Assembly (NCBI RefSeq): GCF_001667945.1
Contig: NZ_LZJK01000060.1
Span: 1-40,714 of the forward strand
Direction: 5' to 3'
DNA: 40,714 nucleotides
From: Mycolicibacter sinensis
GTDB lineage: Bacteria; Actinomycetota; Actinomycetes; Mycobacteriales; Mycobacteriaceae
Part shown: positions 15,143 to 27,537 of the stretch, piece after piece
How the letters are laid out: each line of letters begins with the position of its first letter
Position numbering within the stretch: position 1 is the first letter of the stretch
Notes under the pieces: generated by a model
What the model was told of the DNA's origin: nothing
What the model saw: only the letters and a program-made list of their open reading frames with translations
The model's database searches: none
Program-made: the position numbers and the translations under genes

Positions 15143-17881
15143 CTAATCGGCTACGGCCGGTGCCCGCGCATAACGGGCCAGAGCCTCCGGAGTGAACACC
15201 GCCAGACCCAGCTCGGGGTTGTAGCCGTGGATCTCCTTGACGTCGAGTTCGGCCAGGAAGTACAGGATGTCCTTGGAGATCACCTGCCCGGGGACCAGCA
15301 CCGGGAAGCCGGGCGGATACGGCACCACGAACGTGGTCGACACCAGGGTCTTGCCGTCGGCGACCCGGCGGCCGGCGTCGCCGAGCAGCACATGTTCGCG
15401 GTCGGCCTCCTCGTAGCCGCCGTAGAACGCCGAGCGCATATCCCCGAATGAGCTTGCGCCGTCGGGCCGAAACGCCTGATCGAACTCGCTGAAGTCGGGC
15501 AGCGGCGGCAGGTCCTCGGTGATCTCGACGATTCTGCGCTGCTGCAGCGCGCGGTCGTCGGTGCTGGCCGCGTTCCAGGCGCGGTCCAATTCGGTCGAGA
15601 CCCGGCGCAGCGCGTCAAGCAGGTAGTGCACGGACGACCAGGTCACGCCGATGGTGAAGATCAGCAGCACGGAGTTGATCGAGGTCTTGTTGATCTGAAT
15701 TCCGAAGCGCTGCATGAGAATCTTCTCGCGGAAGTCGTAGCCGCTCATGCCGGTCTTGCCGACGAACAAGGTGACCCGGGTCGGATCGAGCACGAACTCG
15801 TCGGAGCGCCACGCCTCGTTCCACTCCGCCAGCGCACCCTGGCGGACCTGCCGGTAGGAGCTGACCGTCGAGGCCCGGAACCGGTCGGGCACCAGGTCGT
15901 CCTCGTCGAGGATGCGGAACCACTTCTTGATCAGCCGGTCCTTGCGGACCCGGTGGCGAAACACCAGCGCCATGTCGTAGACCCGCCGGACCATCTGAAA
16001 GCCTTCGATGTCGACCTGCCGGCGCGCCAGATCCAGCGATGCCAGCAGCTGCTGATTCGGCGAGGTGGAGGTGTGGGTCAGAAACGCCTCGGTGAACGAT
16101 TCACGGGCCAACGCGTTGAAGTCCTGATCCCGCACGTGGATCATCGACGCCTGCCGCAGCGCCGACAACGATTTGTGGGTGGAATGGGTCGCATAGACCC
16201 GCACCCGCGCGCCGGGTTCGGGCAGCAGCCGGTGCTCGCTCCACTGGTCCCGGTCGATACCCGCCATCCCGGCGCGCCATTCCCGGTACTCCGCGGCGTA
16301 GCGGGGCGAGGCCAGCATGGTCTCGAGGCGTTCGGCGGCCACCATCGCGGTGCGCTGCCGGGCCCACGGCACCGCGGTGGCGAACGCGTACCACGCCTCA
16401 TCCCACAGGAAGCAGATGTCCGGCTTGATCGCCAGGACCTCCTCCATCACCCGCTGCGGGTTGTAGACGACGCCGTCGAAAGTGCAGTTGGTCAGCAACA
16501 GCATCCGGACCCGGTGCAGCTGCCCGGCGGCCTCCAGGTCCAGCAGTGCGCGTTTGATGGTGCGTAGCGACACCGCGCCGTAGATCGCGAACGGCGCCAG
16601 CGGGTAGGCGTCCAGGTACAGCGGATAGGCGCCGGCCAGCACCAGCCCGTAGTGGTGCGACTTGTGACAGTTCCGGTCGATCAACACGATGTCACCCGGG
16701 CGGGTCAACGCCTGGACGACGATCTTGTTGGCCGTCGAGGTCCCGTTGGTGACGAAGTAGGTGTGGTCGGCGTTCCAGGTCAGCGCGGCCTTGTTCATCG
16801 CCACCCGGATGGTGCCGTGCGGGTCCAACAGCGAATCCAGCCCGCCCGACGTCGAAGAGGTCTCGGCCATGAAGATGTTGCGGCCGTAGAACTCCCCCAT
16901 GTCCTGCAGCGAACGGGAGTTGAAGATGCTCGCGCCGCGCGCCACCGGCAGCGCATGGAACTGCCCGACCGGCTCGGCGGCATAGGCCCGCAGCGCATCG
17001 AAAAACGGTGTGGCGTAACGCTTGCGGATCCCGGCGAGCACCGTGCTGTTCAGGTCGGTGGCATCGTTGAGCCGGTAGAAAGTACGGTCGTAGACATCCG
17101 GCTCGTCCTCGGTGTCGGCGGCGATCGACTCGTCGGTGATCAGATACAGGTCGATGTGCGGCCGCAGCAGGCGCATCCACTCCCCGCATTCGATGGCGTC
17201 GCGACCGCAGTCGACGATCCCGGCGTCGTCGTTGGCTCCCAACAACGTATTCATCAACGGCACCCGGTCGCGCGAGCGCAGCGGCAGGTCGTGGCGGACG
17301 ATCGCGGCCTGGATCTCGCCGTTGAGCGCGACCGCGGTGACGGCGTCCTCGACGCTGGAGACCACCAGCAGTTCGATCTGCACCTCGTCGTCGGGATTGC
17401 GCAGCGCCCGCAGGTTTTCCGCGAGGCTCTCCGGGACGTCCGGCGGCGAGTCGTCGGCCAGCAGCACGGTGTAGAACTGCTGCTGGCGGGCTTGAGCCAC
17501 CAGCTCTTGGTCCGACAACGGCGACCCGAGGTCGAACAGCGCCGCCCGGTCGCCGTAGTCCGACAGCAGCCGCACCACCAGCGACACCTTTTCGCTCAGC
17601 GACACCGTCGCCATCGCCTGCAGGTAGCCGCGGAAGGCGGCCAGGTTCGCCGCGCCGGGAAACAGCCAGTACCGCTCATAGGCGCCGAGCCGGTCCAGCA
17701 GGCGCTTGACCCGCGCCGCGTGGTGGGTGGTGTCCAGGCCGGACCGATTGGCCTCGGCCAGCTGCCGGCAGGCGTCGTCGAGCAGATTCCAGGTGTCGAC
17801 CCGCGAGTACGACGGGTTGGCCACCGCCGCTAGCGCCGAGACCCGCAACCTGCGGCGCTGCCCGTCGCTGTCTGCGCTCAT
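15143..17881 (-). CDS. Orn/Lys/Arg decarboxylase family PLP enzyme (Rv2531c type)
   Basis: The 912-residue cytoplasmic protein is a fold-type I PLP decarboxylase of the large bacterial ornithine/lysine/arginine class. Residues 1-300 hold a receiver-like wing domain. The PLP domain shows TNGTSTANK at 378-386, DRNCHKSHH at 402-410, DEAW at 494-497 and the PLP lysine Lys570 in HSTHKSLSALRQ. The M. tuberculosis counterpart is slightly longer, about 947 residues. The exact amino acid substrate cannot be told from sequence. It lies downstream of nusB, separated by 185 bp that contain a strong palindrome, so it is probably expressed separately. Confidence 0.92.
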   Translation of the reverse strand: MSADSDGQRRRLRVSALAAVANPSYSRVDTWNLLDDACRQLAEANRSGLDTTHHAARVKRLLDRLGAYERYWLFPGAANLAAFRGYLQAMATVSLSEKVSLVVRLLSDYGDRAALFDLGSPLSDQELVAQARQQQFYTVLLADDSPPDVPESLAENLRALRNPDDEVQIELLVVSSVEDAVTAVALNGEIQAAIVRHDLPLRSRDRVPLMNTLLGANDDAGIVDCGRDAIECGEWMRLLRPHIDLYLITDESIAADTEDEPDVYDRTFYRLNDATDLNSTVLAGIRKRYATPFFDALRAYAAEPVGQFHALPVARGASIFNSRSLQDMGEFYGRNIFMAETSSTSGGLDSLLDPHGTIRVAMNKAALTWNADHTYFVTNGTSTANKIVVQALTRPGDIVLIDRNCHKSHHYGLVLAGAYPLYLDAYPLAPFAIYGAVSLRTIKRALLDLEAAGQLHRVRMLLLTNCTFDGVVYNPQRVMEEVLAIKPDICFLWDEAWYAFATAVPWARQRTAMVAAERLETMLASPRYAAEYREWRAGMAGIDRDQWSEHRLLPEPGARVRVYATHSTHKSLSALRQASMIHVRDQDFNALARESFTEAFLTHTSTSPNQQLLASLDLARRQVDIEGFQMVRRVYDMALVFRHRVRKDRLIKKWFRILDEDDLVPDRFRASTVSSYRQVRQGALAEWNEAWRSDEFVLDPTRVTLFVGKTGMSGYDFREKILMQRFGIQINKTSINSVLLIFTIGVTWSSVHYLLDALRRVSTELDRAWNAASTDDRALQQRRIVEITEDLPPLPDFSEFDQAFRPDGASSFGDMRSAFYGGYEEADREHVLLGDAGRRVADGKTLVSTTFVVPYPPGFPVLVPGQVISKDILYFLAELDVKEIHGYNPELGLAVFTPEALARYARAPAVAD

Positions 17882-17996
17882 AGGGCCAGTGTGGCCCGAG
17901 TCGCTGCGGGGCGGGGCGCTTTCGCCGGAGCTCCGGTAGGCGGCCGCCGCGGGTCTGAGGCCCTCCGCTTCCGGGAGCCAAACGCCGGATCGCGAC

Positions 17997-18016
17997 GGCT
18001 GCCGGCGCCGGCAGCC
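17997..18016. terminator. Perfect 20-bp palindrome after nusB
   Basis: GGCTGCCGGC followed directly by GCCGGCAGCC forms a perfect 10-bp-arm palindrome. It sits between the nusB stop (18067) and the decarboxylase start (17881), both on the minus strand, so a hairpin terminator for the pepQ-efp-nusB unit is likely. There is no U-run, as is usual in mycobacteria; a dimeric regulator site is the alternative. Confidence 0.45.
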
Positions 18017-18066
18017 TTGATCGCGGGGGCCGAACGGTAGTTGCCCACCGCGGCCACTGACGCCGG

Positions 18067-18594
18067 TTACTCCTCCGGGCCGGACCCGGTCGGCGCTTCA
18101 GGCTCGGGGGCCCGCGTGGCCGCCTCACGAACCGCCTGCGATGCCGCCCGCAGCTGCGGGGTCACCAACATCACCTGGCCCAGCACGCCGTTGACGAAGC
18201 CCGGCGAGTCATCGGTGGACAGCTCCTTGGCCAGCTTCACCGCCTCGTCGACGGCGACCGGCTCGGGTACGTCCTCGGCGTGCAGCAGCTCCCAGATCGC
18301 CACCCGCAGGATCGCCCGGTCGACGGCCGGCAGCCGCTCCAGCTTCCAGCCCTGCAGGTGCGAGGTGATCAGGTCGTCGATATGGGCGCTGTGGGCGGCA
18401 ACCCCGTTGGCCACCGTGACGGTGTAGGGGTGCAGCGGTGCCACGTCGGGCTGCTGGCTGGCCAGCTCAGCGCGCAGCGCCGCGCCCTCGGCCGGGGTCA
18501 GGCCCCGGGCCTCGGACTCGAACAGCAGATCGACGGCGCGCTTGCGGGCCTGGTGCCGGCCTTTAACGGGTCTCGGCGGCTTCCCGGCGGGCAT
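18067..18594 (-). CDS. nusB: Transcription antitermination factor NusB
   Basis: NusB binds the boxA RNA of rRNA operons with NusE (S10) and supports antitermination. The 175-residue product carries the family N-terminus [21 protein letters not shown] (about residues 9-29) and [13 protein letters not shown] C-terminal helices. The basic N-terminal extension and acidic C-terminal tail make it longer than E. coli NusB (139). The ATG lies 2 bp beyond the efp stop, so it is translationally linked to efp. Confidence 0.95.
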   Translation of the reverse strand: MPAGKPPRPVKGRHQARKRAVDLLFESEARGLTPAEGAALRAELASQQPDVAPLHPYTVTVANGVAAHSAHIDDLITSHLQGWKLERLPAVDRAILRVAIWELLHAEDVPEPVAVDEAVKLAKELSTDDSPGFVNGVLGQVMLVTPQLRAASQAVREAATRAPEPEAPTGSGPEE

Positions 18595-18596
18595 GA

Positions 18597-19160
18597 TCAG
18601 GAGTTGACCCGTCCCAGATAGCTGCCGTCGCGGGTGTCGACCTTCAACCTGTCTCCGGTGTTGATGAACAGCGGCACGTTGATCTGGGCACCGGTCTCCA
18701 CGGTGGCCGGCTTGGTGCCCGCACTGGACCGGTCTCCCTGCAGGCCGGGCTCGGTGTGGGTGACCTCGAGTTCGACGCTGACCGGCAGCTCCAGATACAG
18801 CGGCACGCCGTTGTGGAACGCGATCTGCACCGGCATGCTCTCCAGCAGGTAGTTCGCCGAGTCACCGACCAGCGTCTCGGGCAGCGGGTGCTGCTCGTAG
18901 TCTTCGCTGTCCATGAACACGAAGTCGTTGCCGTCGCGGTACAAGAAGGTGGCGTCACGGCGGTCGACGGTGGCGGTCTCGACCTTCACGCCGGCGTTGT
19001 AGGTCTTGTCGACTACCTTGCCCGACACCACGTTCTTGAGCTTGGTGCGCACGAAGGCCGGGCCCTTGCCCGGCTTGACGTGCTGGAATTCGACGATCTG
19101 CCAGAGCTGGCCGTCGATCACCAGCACCAGTCCGTTCTTGAAGTCAGCAGTCGAAGCCAC
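18597..19160 (-). CDS. efp: Translation elongation factor P
   Basis: EF-P relieves ribosome stalling at polyproline stretches. The 187-residue product has the three-domain EF-P length and the domain I loop PGKGP at residues 30-34 with Lys32 at the tip. That palindromic loop is the actinobacterial type, reported to work without lysine modification. The start is a GTG at 19160 with AGGAGA upstream. It lies 14 bp after pepQ and 2 bp before nusB in one minus-strand unit. Confidence 0.97.
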   Translation of the reverse strand: MASTADFKNGLVLVIDGQLWQIVEFQHVKPGKGPAFVRTKLKNVVSGKVVDKTYNAGVKVETATVDRRDATFLYRDGNDFVFMDSEDYEQHPLPETLVGDSANYLLESMPVQIAFHNGVPLYLELPVSVELEVTHTEPGLQGDRSSAGTKPATVETGAQINVPLFINTGDRLKVDTRDGSYLGRVNS

Positions 19161-19174
19161 GTTTTCTACGTCTC

Positions 19175-20266
19175 CTAGAGAATGGTCAGTTCCTTGGGGA
19201 ACCGAGTCAGCAGTTCCGGGGCTTGCCCGGCAGTATCAGCGACCACGAGCGTGTCCTCGATGCGGACGCCGCCACGATCAGCCAGATAGACGCCGGGTTC
19301 CACGGTCACCACAGCACCGGCAAGCAGTGTACCGTCGGCCGCCGCGTTGATTCCCGGCGCTTCATGAATCCGCAGCCCCACCCCGTGGCCGAGGCCGTGG
19401 CTGAAGGTCTCGGCGTAGCCGGCGTCGGCGATCACCGCGCGCGCGGCGGCGTCGACATCGCGCAGCCGGGCACCCGGGTGCAGCGCCTCCCGGCCGGCCC
19501 GCTGCGCCGCCGCCACCACCTGGTAGATCTCGGCCTGCCAGTCCGCCGCCGGGCCCAGCACGAAGGTGCGAGTCATATCGGAGTGGTAGCCGGCCACCAG
19601 CGCGCCGAAGTCGATCTTGACGAAGTCACCGGCGGCCAGCACAGCGTCGGTCGGCCGGTGATGTGGCACCGCCGAGTTGGCGCCGGTGGCCACGATGGTC
19701 TCGAAGGAGGCCGCGTCGGCGCCGTGATCGAGCATCAGGGCCTCCAGTTCCCGGCCGACCTCCCGCTCCGTGCGGCCCGGCCGCAGCCCGCCGCGGTCCA
19801 CCAGGTCGCGCAGGGCGGCGTCGGCGGCCTCGCAGGCCAACCGCAGCAGGGCGACCTCACCGGCGTCCTTGACCTCGCGCAGCGCCTCCACCATGCCCGA
19901 GGCGCGAACCAGTTCGGTGCCGTCGGCCGCTTTGGACAGCGCGTCGAACCCGTCCACGGTGACCACGTGCCCCTCGAACCCCACCCGGCGCGCCCCGGCC
20001 GCCGCGGCGTGGGCGACCAAGTGGCTGGGTCCGGCACGCTCGATCACCGCCTGCAGGTCGGGGGCCTGCTGGGCGACCTGGGTGCGGTAGCGGCCGTCGG
20101 TGGCCAGCAGCGGGGTCCGTTCGTCGGCATAGATCAGCAGGGCACCGGCCGACCCGGTGAACCCGGACAGGTAACGCACGTTGACCAGGTCTGTGACCAG
20201 CATCGCGTCCAGCCCGGCCGCACCGAGTGCGGCGCTCAGACGCAGTCGACGGGAGGAATGTGTCAC
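19175..20266 (-). CDS. pepQ: Xaa-Pro dipeptidase / aminopeptidase P family PepQ
   Basis: This M24 metallopeptidase cleaves Xaa-Pro bonds in the cytoplasm. The 363-residue product shows the metal ligands in order: Asp pair in [18 protein letters not shown], His in [18 protein letters not shown], Glu in VTVEPGVYL and Glu in GGVRIEDT. The N-terminal creatinase-like domain spans about residues 5-130. It heads the pepQ-efp-nusB unit and is divergent from the membrane protein at 20300; only 33 bp separate them, so the promoters must be closely packed. Confidence 0.94.
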   Translation of the reverse strand: MTHSSRRLRLSAALGAAGLDAMLVTDLVNVRYLSGFTGSAGALLIYADERTPLLATDGRYRTQVAQQAPDLQAVIERAGPSHLVAHAAAAGARRVGFEGHVVTVDGFDALSKAADGTELVRASGMVEALREVKDAGEVALLRLACEAADAALRDLVDRGGLRPGRTEREVGRELEALMLDHGADAASFETIVATGANSAVPHHRPTDAVLAAGDFVKIDFGALVAGYHSDMTRTFVLGPAADWQAEIYQVVAAAQRAGREALHPGARLRDVDAAARAVIADAGYAETFSHGLGHGVGLRIHEAPGINAAADGTLLAGAVVTVEPGVYLADRGGVRIEDTLVVADTAGQAPELLTRFPKELTIL

Positions 20267-20285
20267 GCGGTGTGACGGTACTCGC

Positions 20286-20291
20286 TACGCT
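20286..20291 (+). promoter_or_regulatory. -10 element for the membrane protein gene
   Basis: TACGCT fits TANNNT and ends 8 nt before the ATG at 20300, with no Shine-Dalgarno, which suggests a leaderless or near-leaderless mRNA. Confidence 0.45.
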
Positions 20292-20299
20292 GTGCCCCC

Positions 20300-20970
20300 A
20301 TGAGCAAGTGGTTTCTTCGCGGACTGGTCTTCGCAGCCCTGATGGTCGTCATCCGCCTGATCCAGGGTGTGTTGATCAACGCCTTCGAAGCGCAGGCGGG
20401 CCTGATCAGCCTGATCCTGATGATCTTGTTCGTGATCGCGGTGATGGTGTGGGGCCGCTCCGACGGCCGCGCCGACGCCCGAGCCAACCCCGACCCGGAC
20501 CGGCGCGAGGACCTCGCCATGACCTGGCTGGGTGCCGGGCTGGTCGCTGGTGTCCTCAGCGGGGTCGTGTCGTGGATCATCGCCCTGGTCGACAAGGCGC
20601 TCTACGTCAGCACCTTGTTCAACGAGCTGACCAGTTTCGCGGCCTTCACCGCATTGCTGGTGTTCGTTCCGGCGGTGGCGGCGGTCACGCTGGGACGCCG
20701 TCGCGTGGACAAGGACTACGAGAAGATGCCGCACCGCCACCACGGCCTGGCCGCCCACGAGGACGCGCCTGCCACGGATGTGTTCGCCACCGTGGGCGCC
20801 GCGCCGGTGGCTGCCGAGGACGCCGCCGCGACCCAGACCGACGCGGGCGCGACGCTGGCCGGCCCGGCCGCGGGATTCACCACCGAGGAGTTCCCGGCCG
20901 TGGAGTACCCGGCCGACGAGACCACCGACACCAGCGAGATCCCCCCGATCCCCGACGAGGGCGGCCAGGC

Positions 20971-20995
<25 letters not shown>
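20300..20995 (+). CDS. Four-helix membrane protein, Rv2536 / B-4DMT type
   Basis: The 231-residue protein has four hydrophobic segments (about residues 5-25, 32-53, 73-98 and 108-132) with a short charged loop after the second, then a long acidic, Pro- and Ala-rich tail (140-231) with no recognised domain. By position and sequence it corresponds to Rv2536, annotated in databases as a B-4DMT family transporter; its substrate is not known. It is the only plus-strand gene in the core block and its 3' end overlaps the convergent aroQ end by 25 bp. Confidence 0.82.
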
Positions 20996-23122
<2,127 letters not shown>

Positions 23123-23125
23123 CGG

Positions 23126-24352
23126 CTATCCCGATGCCCGCGCCTGGTCGCCCACCGGCCCGCGCTCGGCCACCGCACGCCGGTATGCCTCGATGTTGCG
23201 CCGGGTTTCGGTCAGCGAGTCCCCACCGAACTTGGCCAGCGCCGCTCGCGCCAGCACCAGCGCCACCATGGCCTCGGCCACCACCCCGGCGGCCGGCACC
23301 GCGCACACGTCGGAGCGCTGATGGATCGCAACCGCTTCGTCGCCGGTGGCCATGTCGACGGTGGCCAGCGCCCGCGGGACGGTGGAGATCGGCTTCATCG
23401 CCGCACGCACTCGCAGGGGCTGCCCGTTGGTCATGCCGCCCTCCAGCCCGCCGGCGCGGTTGGTGGAGCGCACCACACCGTCGGGGCCCGGGTACATCTC
23501 GTCATGGGCCGCGCTGCCGCGTCGGCGGGCGGTGGTGAAACCGTCGCCGATCTCGACCCCCTTGATCGCCTGGATGCCCATGATCGCCGCGGCGAGCTGA
23601 CTGTCGAGACGGTCGTCGCCGCTGATGAACGACCCCAGCCCGATCGGCAGGCCCGAGACCACCACTTCCACCACGCCGCCCAAGGTGTCGCCGTCGGCCT
23701 TGGCGGCCTCGATCTGGGCGATCATGGATTCCTGCGCTTTGGCGTCGTAGGCCCGGACCGGGCTGGCGTCGATAGCGGCCAGGTCGTCCGGCTGCGGCAC
23801 CGGCCCGTCGTAGGCTTCGGAGGCGCCGATCGAGATCACGTGCGAGATCACCTGCACACCCAACGCCTGCTCCAGGAACGCCCGGGCAATGGTGCCCGCG
23901 GTGACCCGCGCGGCCGTCTCGCGCGCGCTGGCCCGCTCGAGCACCGGGCGGGCGTCGTCGAAACCGTATTTGAGCATGCCGGCGTAGTCGGCGTGGCCGG
24001 GCCGTGGCCGGGTCAACGGCGCATTGCGGGCCCCGCCTTCGGCGTCGAGTACGTCGGGATCCACCGGATCGGTGGCCATCACCGTCTCCCATTTGGGCCA
24101 CTCGGTGTTGCCGATCTCGACCGCGATCGGGCCGCCCAGGGTGACACCGTGGCGCACCCCGGACAAGACGGTGACGGCGTCGGCTTCGAATTTCATCCGA
24201 GCGCCGCGACCGTAGCCGAGGCGACGGCGGGCGAGTTGGGCCGCGATGTCAGCCGAGGTGACGGTCACTCCGGCGACCATGCCCTCGACCACGGCGACCA
24301 GCGCGCGACCGTGTGATTCCCCGGCGGTTATCCAACGCAACACGTGTCCCAT
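23126..24352 (-). CDS. aroC: Chorismate synthase
   Basis: AroC eliminates phosphate from EPSP to form chorismate and needs reduced FMN. The 408-residue product shows the family signatures [14 protein letters not shown] near the N-terminus, [22 protein letters not shown] and GVEIGDGF, plus the C-terminal [13 protein letters not shown]. It is called aroF in M. tuberculosis. The ATG at 24352 is given, but the GTG nine bases on (24343) matches the M. tuberculosis start and is equally possible. It heads the aroC-K-B-Q operon. Confidence 0.95.
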   Translation of the reverse strand: MGHVLRWITAGESHGRALVAVVEGMVAGVTVTSADIAAQLARRRLGYGRGARMKFEADAVTVLSGVRHGVTLGGPIAVEIGNTEWPKWETVMATDPVDPDVLDAEGGARNAPLTRPRPGHADYAGMLKYGFDDARPVLERASARETAARVTAGTIARAFLEQALGVQVISHVISIGASEAYDGPVPQPDDLAAIDASPVRAYDAKAQESMIAQIEAAKADGDTLGGVVEVVVSGLPIGLGSFISGDDRLDSQLAAAIMGIQAIKGVEIGDGFTTARRRGSAAHDEMYPGPDGVVRSTNRAGGLEGGMTNGQPLRVRAAMKPISTVPRALATVDMATGDEAVAIHQRSDVCAVPAAGVVAEAMVALVLARAALAKFGGDSLTETRRNIEAYRRAVAERGPVGDQARASG

Positions 24353-24388
24353 CTTCCCATGCCGGTGTTGGGCGCCCCGGGTTGGAGG

Positions 24389-24394
24389 ACCCTA
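24389..24394 (-). promoter_or_regulatory. Candidate -10 for the aro operon
   Basis: TAGGGT on the minus strand fits TANNNT and would place transcription start about 30 nt upstream of aroC. There is no clear -35. Confidence 0.4.
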
Positions 24395-24420
24395 CGGTTG
24401 CGCATGCAGACGGCTCAGTA

Positions 24421-24435
24421 CGGCGAGAAACGCCG
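24421..24435. terminator. Small hairpin after the secreted protein gene
   Basis: CGGCG-AGAAA-CGCCG forms a 5-bp stem 20 bp past the stop of the 24456-24860 gene and upstream of the aroC promoter. It is a weak terminator candidate. Confidence 0.3.
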
Positions 24436-24455
24436 GGAGCAACCCCGCGAGGGAC

Positions 24456-24860
24456 TCAGGAGCCGTTCTTGAGGATCAGATAGGTGACGGCGTCGGGGCC
24501 GTTGCTGGGCGAGGTCACCGCGTTGAGCTGGCTGCCCGCGTTGCCGACGATGCCGTCGAGGATGCGGTCGAAGTCCTCGGCGGAGGTCTGCGGGTCGATC
24601 AGCACCAGCGGGGATTCGCCGGGCGCAACCGCGGTACTGGGGTCCAGCAGGTAGCCGCCGAGCGAGTCGGCATTTCCGGCCGAGGTCTGCGCGAACAGGT
24701 CCAGCCACTGCACGGTGGCGTCGGTTCCCTCGGCGTTGGACAGCGCAACGGCGGGAACCTGCACGTCAGGAAGGGACGGCGAGGCGATGTTGGTGGCCAG
24801 CACGGCACCACCGACGACGACCGCGGCAGCGGCCACACCCCCAATTACGGCTCGCTTCAC
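24456..24860 (-). CDS. Small secreted or membrane-anchored protein of unknown function
   Basis: The GTG at 24860 is preferred because an AAAGGGGG Shine-Dalgarno lies 5 nt upstream; an in-frame ATG at 24896 would add 12 residues but has no such element. The resulting 134-residue protein starts VKRAVIGGVAAAAVVVGG, a signal peptide or N-terminal anchor, then a short 100-residue domain with LSNAEGTDATVQWLDLF and QTSAEDFDRILDGIVGNAGS. I do not recognise a family. It occupies the place where M. tuberculosis carries Rv2541 to Rv2550 (including lppA and lppB), so this interval differs between lineages. Confidence 0.7.
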   Translation of the reverse strand: MKRAVIGGVAAAAVVVGGAVLATNIASPSLPDVQVPAVALSNAEGTDATVQWLDLFAQTSAGNADSLGGYLLDPSTAVAPGESPLVLIDPQTSAEDFDRILDGIVGNAGSQLNAVTSPSNGPDAVTYLILKNGS

Positions 24861-25030
24861 GGTCACCCCCTTTGAAACCCACGACCCGGTCAGCACAAGT
24901 CAATACTGCGATATTAACTAATAGCGGGCTGAGGAGCAAACGTTTCCTGTCAAGGCTAACCACGGCGTTAATTTGTTTCGCTTATCTCGACGTCGGCGGT
25001 GACCTCCATAATTGGCCGAACGAGGCGTCC

Positions 25031-25459
25031 TCAGAACATTCCCAGACCTGCCGCCAGCGCGCTGGCCAGGCACATCGATGGGCCGTGCGGGATGGAGGGC
25101 CCCCGGCGCCCCAGCGCGGCGAGCAGGCCGCACACCCCGGTCAGCAGCGGAGCGCACAGCGCCGCCAGCAACCACACGTCGGCGCCGAAAGAACCGGTCA
25201 ATGCGCCGAGCCCGGCGGCGAGTTTGACGTCGCCGGCGCCCAGCCCGGCTGGTGCGATCAGGTGCACGGCCAGATAGACCGCGGTCAACGCCGCCGCCCC
25301 GGCCAGCGCCGCAGTCCCCCGCCCGGCCGCGGCCGCGACAGCCGGCGCCAGCACCGCCGCGGGCAGGGTCAGCCAGTTCGGCAGCCGGCGCTGCCGGATG
25401 TCATAGCCGCTCAGCAGGATCAGCCACGCCACCACCAAAACCGCCCCCACCGCTTCCAC
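25031..25459 (-). CDS. A24 prepilin peptidase, catalytic domain only (Rv2551c type)
   Basis: This membrane aspartyl protease family cleaves type IV prepilin leaders. The 142-residue product has the two catalytic Asp sites, in GYDIRQRRLPNWLT (about residues 18-31) and GAGDVKLAAG (about 94-103), and several hydrophobic segments. The N-terminal methylase domain of PilD is absent, as in M. tuberculosis Rv2551c and Flp/Tad systems. No pilin genes lie nearby, so its substrate is unclear. The GTG start is 10 bp after the aroE stop. Confidence 0.85.
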   Translation of the reverse strand: MEAVGAVLVVAWLILLSGYDIRQRRLPNWLTLPAAVLAPAVAAAAGRGTAALAGAAALTAVYLAVHLIAPAGLGAGDVKLAAGLGALTGSFGADVWLLAALCAPLLTGVCGLLAALGRRGPSIPHGPSMCLASALAAGLGMF

Positions 25460-25469
25460 GGCGTCATGC

Positions 25470-26306
25470 TCAGGCCGGGTCGGCGATCGCGCAAGTCATC
25501 GCCGCGCGGGGCGCAGGCCGGCCGGTGAACAGCTCGACTTGGGTGAACGCTTGGTGTAGCAGCATCTGCAGGCCGCTGATCACCGTGCCGCCCGCCGCGG
25601 TGACCGCCGCCGCCAGCGGCGTCGGCCACGGGTCATAGATCGCATCGAGCAGCACCGGCACCCTCGCCAGCGCCGGCGCGTAGCCGGCCGCGACGTCGGC
25701 CGGGAGGGTGCTGACGGTCACCGAGGCGGATCCGGCCGCCTCGCCCAGCGCGGCACCATCGAGGGCGCAGTAGCGGGCCGGCACCCCGACGTCGGTGGCC
25801 AGGGCGACCACCCGGGCGGCGGTGTCGGGATTGCGCGCGGCCACCGTGATGTGGCTGGCCCCCAATTCGGCCAACGCCACCACCGCGGCCGGGGCGGTGC
25901 CGCCCGACCCGAGCACGATCGCCTCCCCCGCCACCGGACCGGCCGATGTCAGCGCCCCGCTCACCCCGTCGACGTCGGTGTTGTCGGCCAGCCAGCCGGT
26001 CGCGGTGCGCACCAGGGTGTTGGCGGACCCGATCCGCTCGGCGCGCGGGGTGCGCTGATCGGCGAAGGCCAGCGCGGCGAACTTGCCCGGCATGGTGACC
26101 GATACGCCGACCCATTCCGGCCCGAATCCGGCTACCAGCGCCGGCAGCTGCTCGGCGTTGCACTCGATGCGGTCATAGGTCCAGTGCGGCAGACCGAGGG
26201 CCCGGTAGGCCGCCAGGTGCAGTTGCGGTGAGCGGGAGTGCGCGATCGGCGACCCCAGAACGGCCGCCTTGCGCGGCCCCGGCTCAGCGGGAGCTGTCGA
26301 GGACAC
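25470..26306 (-). CDS. aroE: Shikimate dehydrogenase
   Basis: AroE reduces 3-dehydroshikimate to shikimate with NADPH. The 278-residue product shows the shikimate site SPIAHSRSPQLH near residues 19-30, NTDVDG with the catalytic-region Asp, the nucleotide loop GSGGTAPAAV, and the C-terminal DAIYDPWPTPL and ISGLQMLLHQA motifs. The GTG start overlaps the mltG 3' end by 23 bp, so it is coupled to mltG rather than to the other aro genes. Confidence 0.95.
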   Translation of the reverse strand: MSSTAPAEPGPRKAAVLGSPIAHSRSPQLHLAAYRALGLPHWTYDRIECNAEQLPALVAGFGPEWVGVSVTMPGKFAALAFADQRTPRAERIGSANTLVRTATGWLADNTDVDGVSGALTSAGPVAGEAIVLGSGGTAPAAVVALAELGASHITVAARNPDTAARVVALATDVGVPARYCALDGAALGEAAGSASVTVSTLPADVAAGYAPALARVPVLLDAIYDPWPTPLAAAVTAAGGTVISGLQMLLHQAFTQVELFTGRPAPRAAMTCAIADPA

Positions 26307-27537
26307 CGTTGTCCAGCGCCATCTCGATGTTGTTCAGGTGCTGTTGATAGTTGTGGGTGAACAAGGTGGTGCCGTCCTGGTCGATCGTCACGAAGTACAA
26401 CCAGTCGCCCGGCTCCGGGTGCTCGGCGGCCCGCAGCGCCTCGGTGCCCGGGGAACAGATCGGGGTGGCCGGCAGCCCGGCGGAGGCGTAGGTGTTCCAC
26501 GGCGTCACCTTGGCCCGGTCGGCGTCGGTGGTGGCCACCTCCTGGCGGTCCAGCGGATAGTTGACCGTCGAGTCGAACTCCAGGCGCTGGGGTTCGTTGA
26601 GCCGGTTATCGATGACCCGGGCGACCTTGGCGAAGTCGTGCGGCAGCGCTTCGCGCTGCACCAGTGACGCCACGGTCAACAGTTCGTAGGGGGACATGCC
26701 CAGCTGCTCGGCGGTGGCGGGCAGACCGGATTTAGCCAGCTCGGCGGTGCTCTGGCCGATCACCTTCGACAGCACCACCGGTGCCGGCGCAGTGGGGTCG
26801 ACGTTCCAGGTGCCCGCCGTGATCAGCCCCTCGATGCGGCGGTGGTCGTGGCCCATCTTGGTGACCGGCCCCAGCGCCCACTCCGGCACCGACAGGGCCT
26901 GCGGGGTCTCCGCCGCCGCGGCGCGCCGCAGATCCTGCACGTTGAGGCAGTGGCGATCGCCGTTGAGTTCCAGGCAGCTGGCCTCGGCGATCAGGGTGAA
27001 CACGCCCGGGGTGACCGCGTTGGTCTTCATGTCGGTGGTGTCGTCGAGTTGGCGGCCTTCCGGGATCACCAGCTTGCCCACCCGGTTGGCCGGGTCGGTC
27101 AGTTGTTGCACCGCGGTGGCGGACGGGATCTGGGCCCGCAATCGGTAGAAGCCGGGCTGGATGGCGGCGATGGCACTGTTGTGCTGGGCGACGTCGAGGA
27201 ACTTTGCGACGTTGGCGATCACCCCGGCGCCGTACATGGTCTCGGCGATGGCGGTGGTGAAGTCGCCCTCGTGGACCTCGATCAGCACCTGCTGGCCACC
27301 CTCACCGGTGTAGTCGAGGAGCGGGCCGCGCGAGTGCCACAGCTTGGAGCCGAGGAACACCCCGGTGATCACGGTCAGGGTGACCAGCACGATGCCCAGG
27401 CCGCCGACGACGCGCCGGTGCCGGTGGCGCCGGCGTTGCCGCCGATCCTCGCGGGCCCGCTGGGTCCGGCTCATCCGGCGGCGCGGCGGTCCGACCGCCG
27501 CGGGTTTGGCCTTCGTGGCACGGTTGTCGTCAGCCAC
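26284..27537 (-). CDS. mltG: Endolytic murein transglycosylase MltG (YceG type)
   Basis: MltG cuts nascent peptidoglycan glycan strands at the membrane and sets their length. The GTG at 27537 is chosen because GGAGGA lies 5 nt upstream and it gives 417 residues; an in-frame upstream ATG (27576) would add 13. A very basic cytoplasmic tail is followed by one membrane helix (about residues 42-66) and the YceG domain. The catalytic Glu lies in [10 protein letters not shown], and the family run [17 protein letters not shown] is present near residue 365. It overlaps ruvX by 8 bp and aroE by 23 bp. Confidence 0.93.
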   Translation of the reverse strand: MADDNRATKAKPAAVGPPRRRMSRTQRAREDRRQRRRHRHRRVVGGLGIVLVTLTVITGVFLGSKLWHSRGPLLDYTGEGGQQVLIEVHEGDFTTAIAETMYGAGVIANVAKFLDVAQHNSAIAAIQPGFYRLRAQIPSATAVQQLTDPANRVGKLVIPEGRQLDDTTDMKTNAVTPGVFTLIAEASCLELNGDRHCLNVQDLRRAAAAETPQALSVPEWALGPVTKMGHDHRRIEGLITAGTWNVDPTAPAPVVLSKVIGQSTAELAKSGLPATAEQLGMSPYELLTVASLVQREALPHDFAKVARVIDNRLNEPQRLEFDSTVNYPLDRQEVATTDADRAKVTPWNTYASAGLPATPICSPGTEALRAAEHPEPGDWLYFVTIDQDGTTLFTHNYQQHLNNIEMALDNGVLDSSR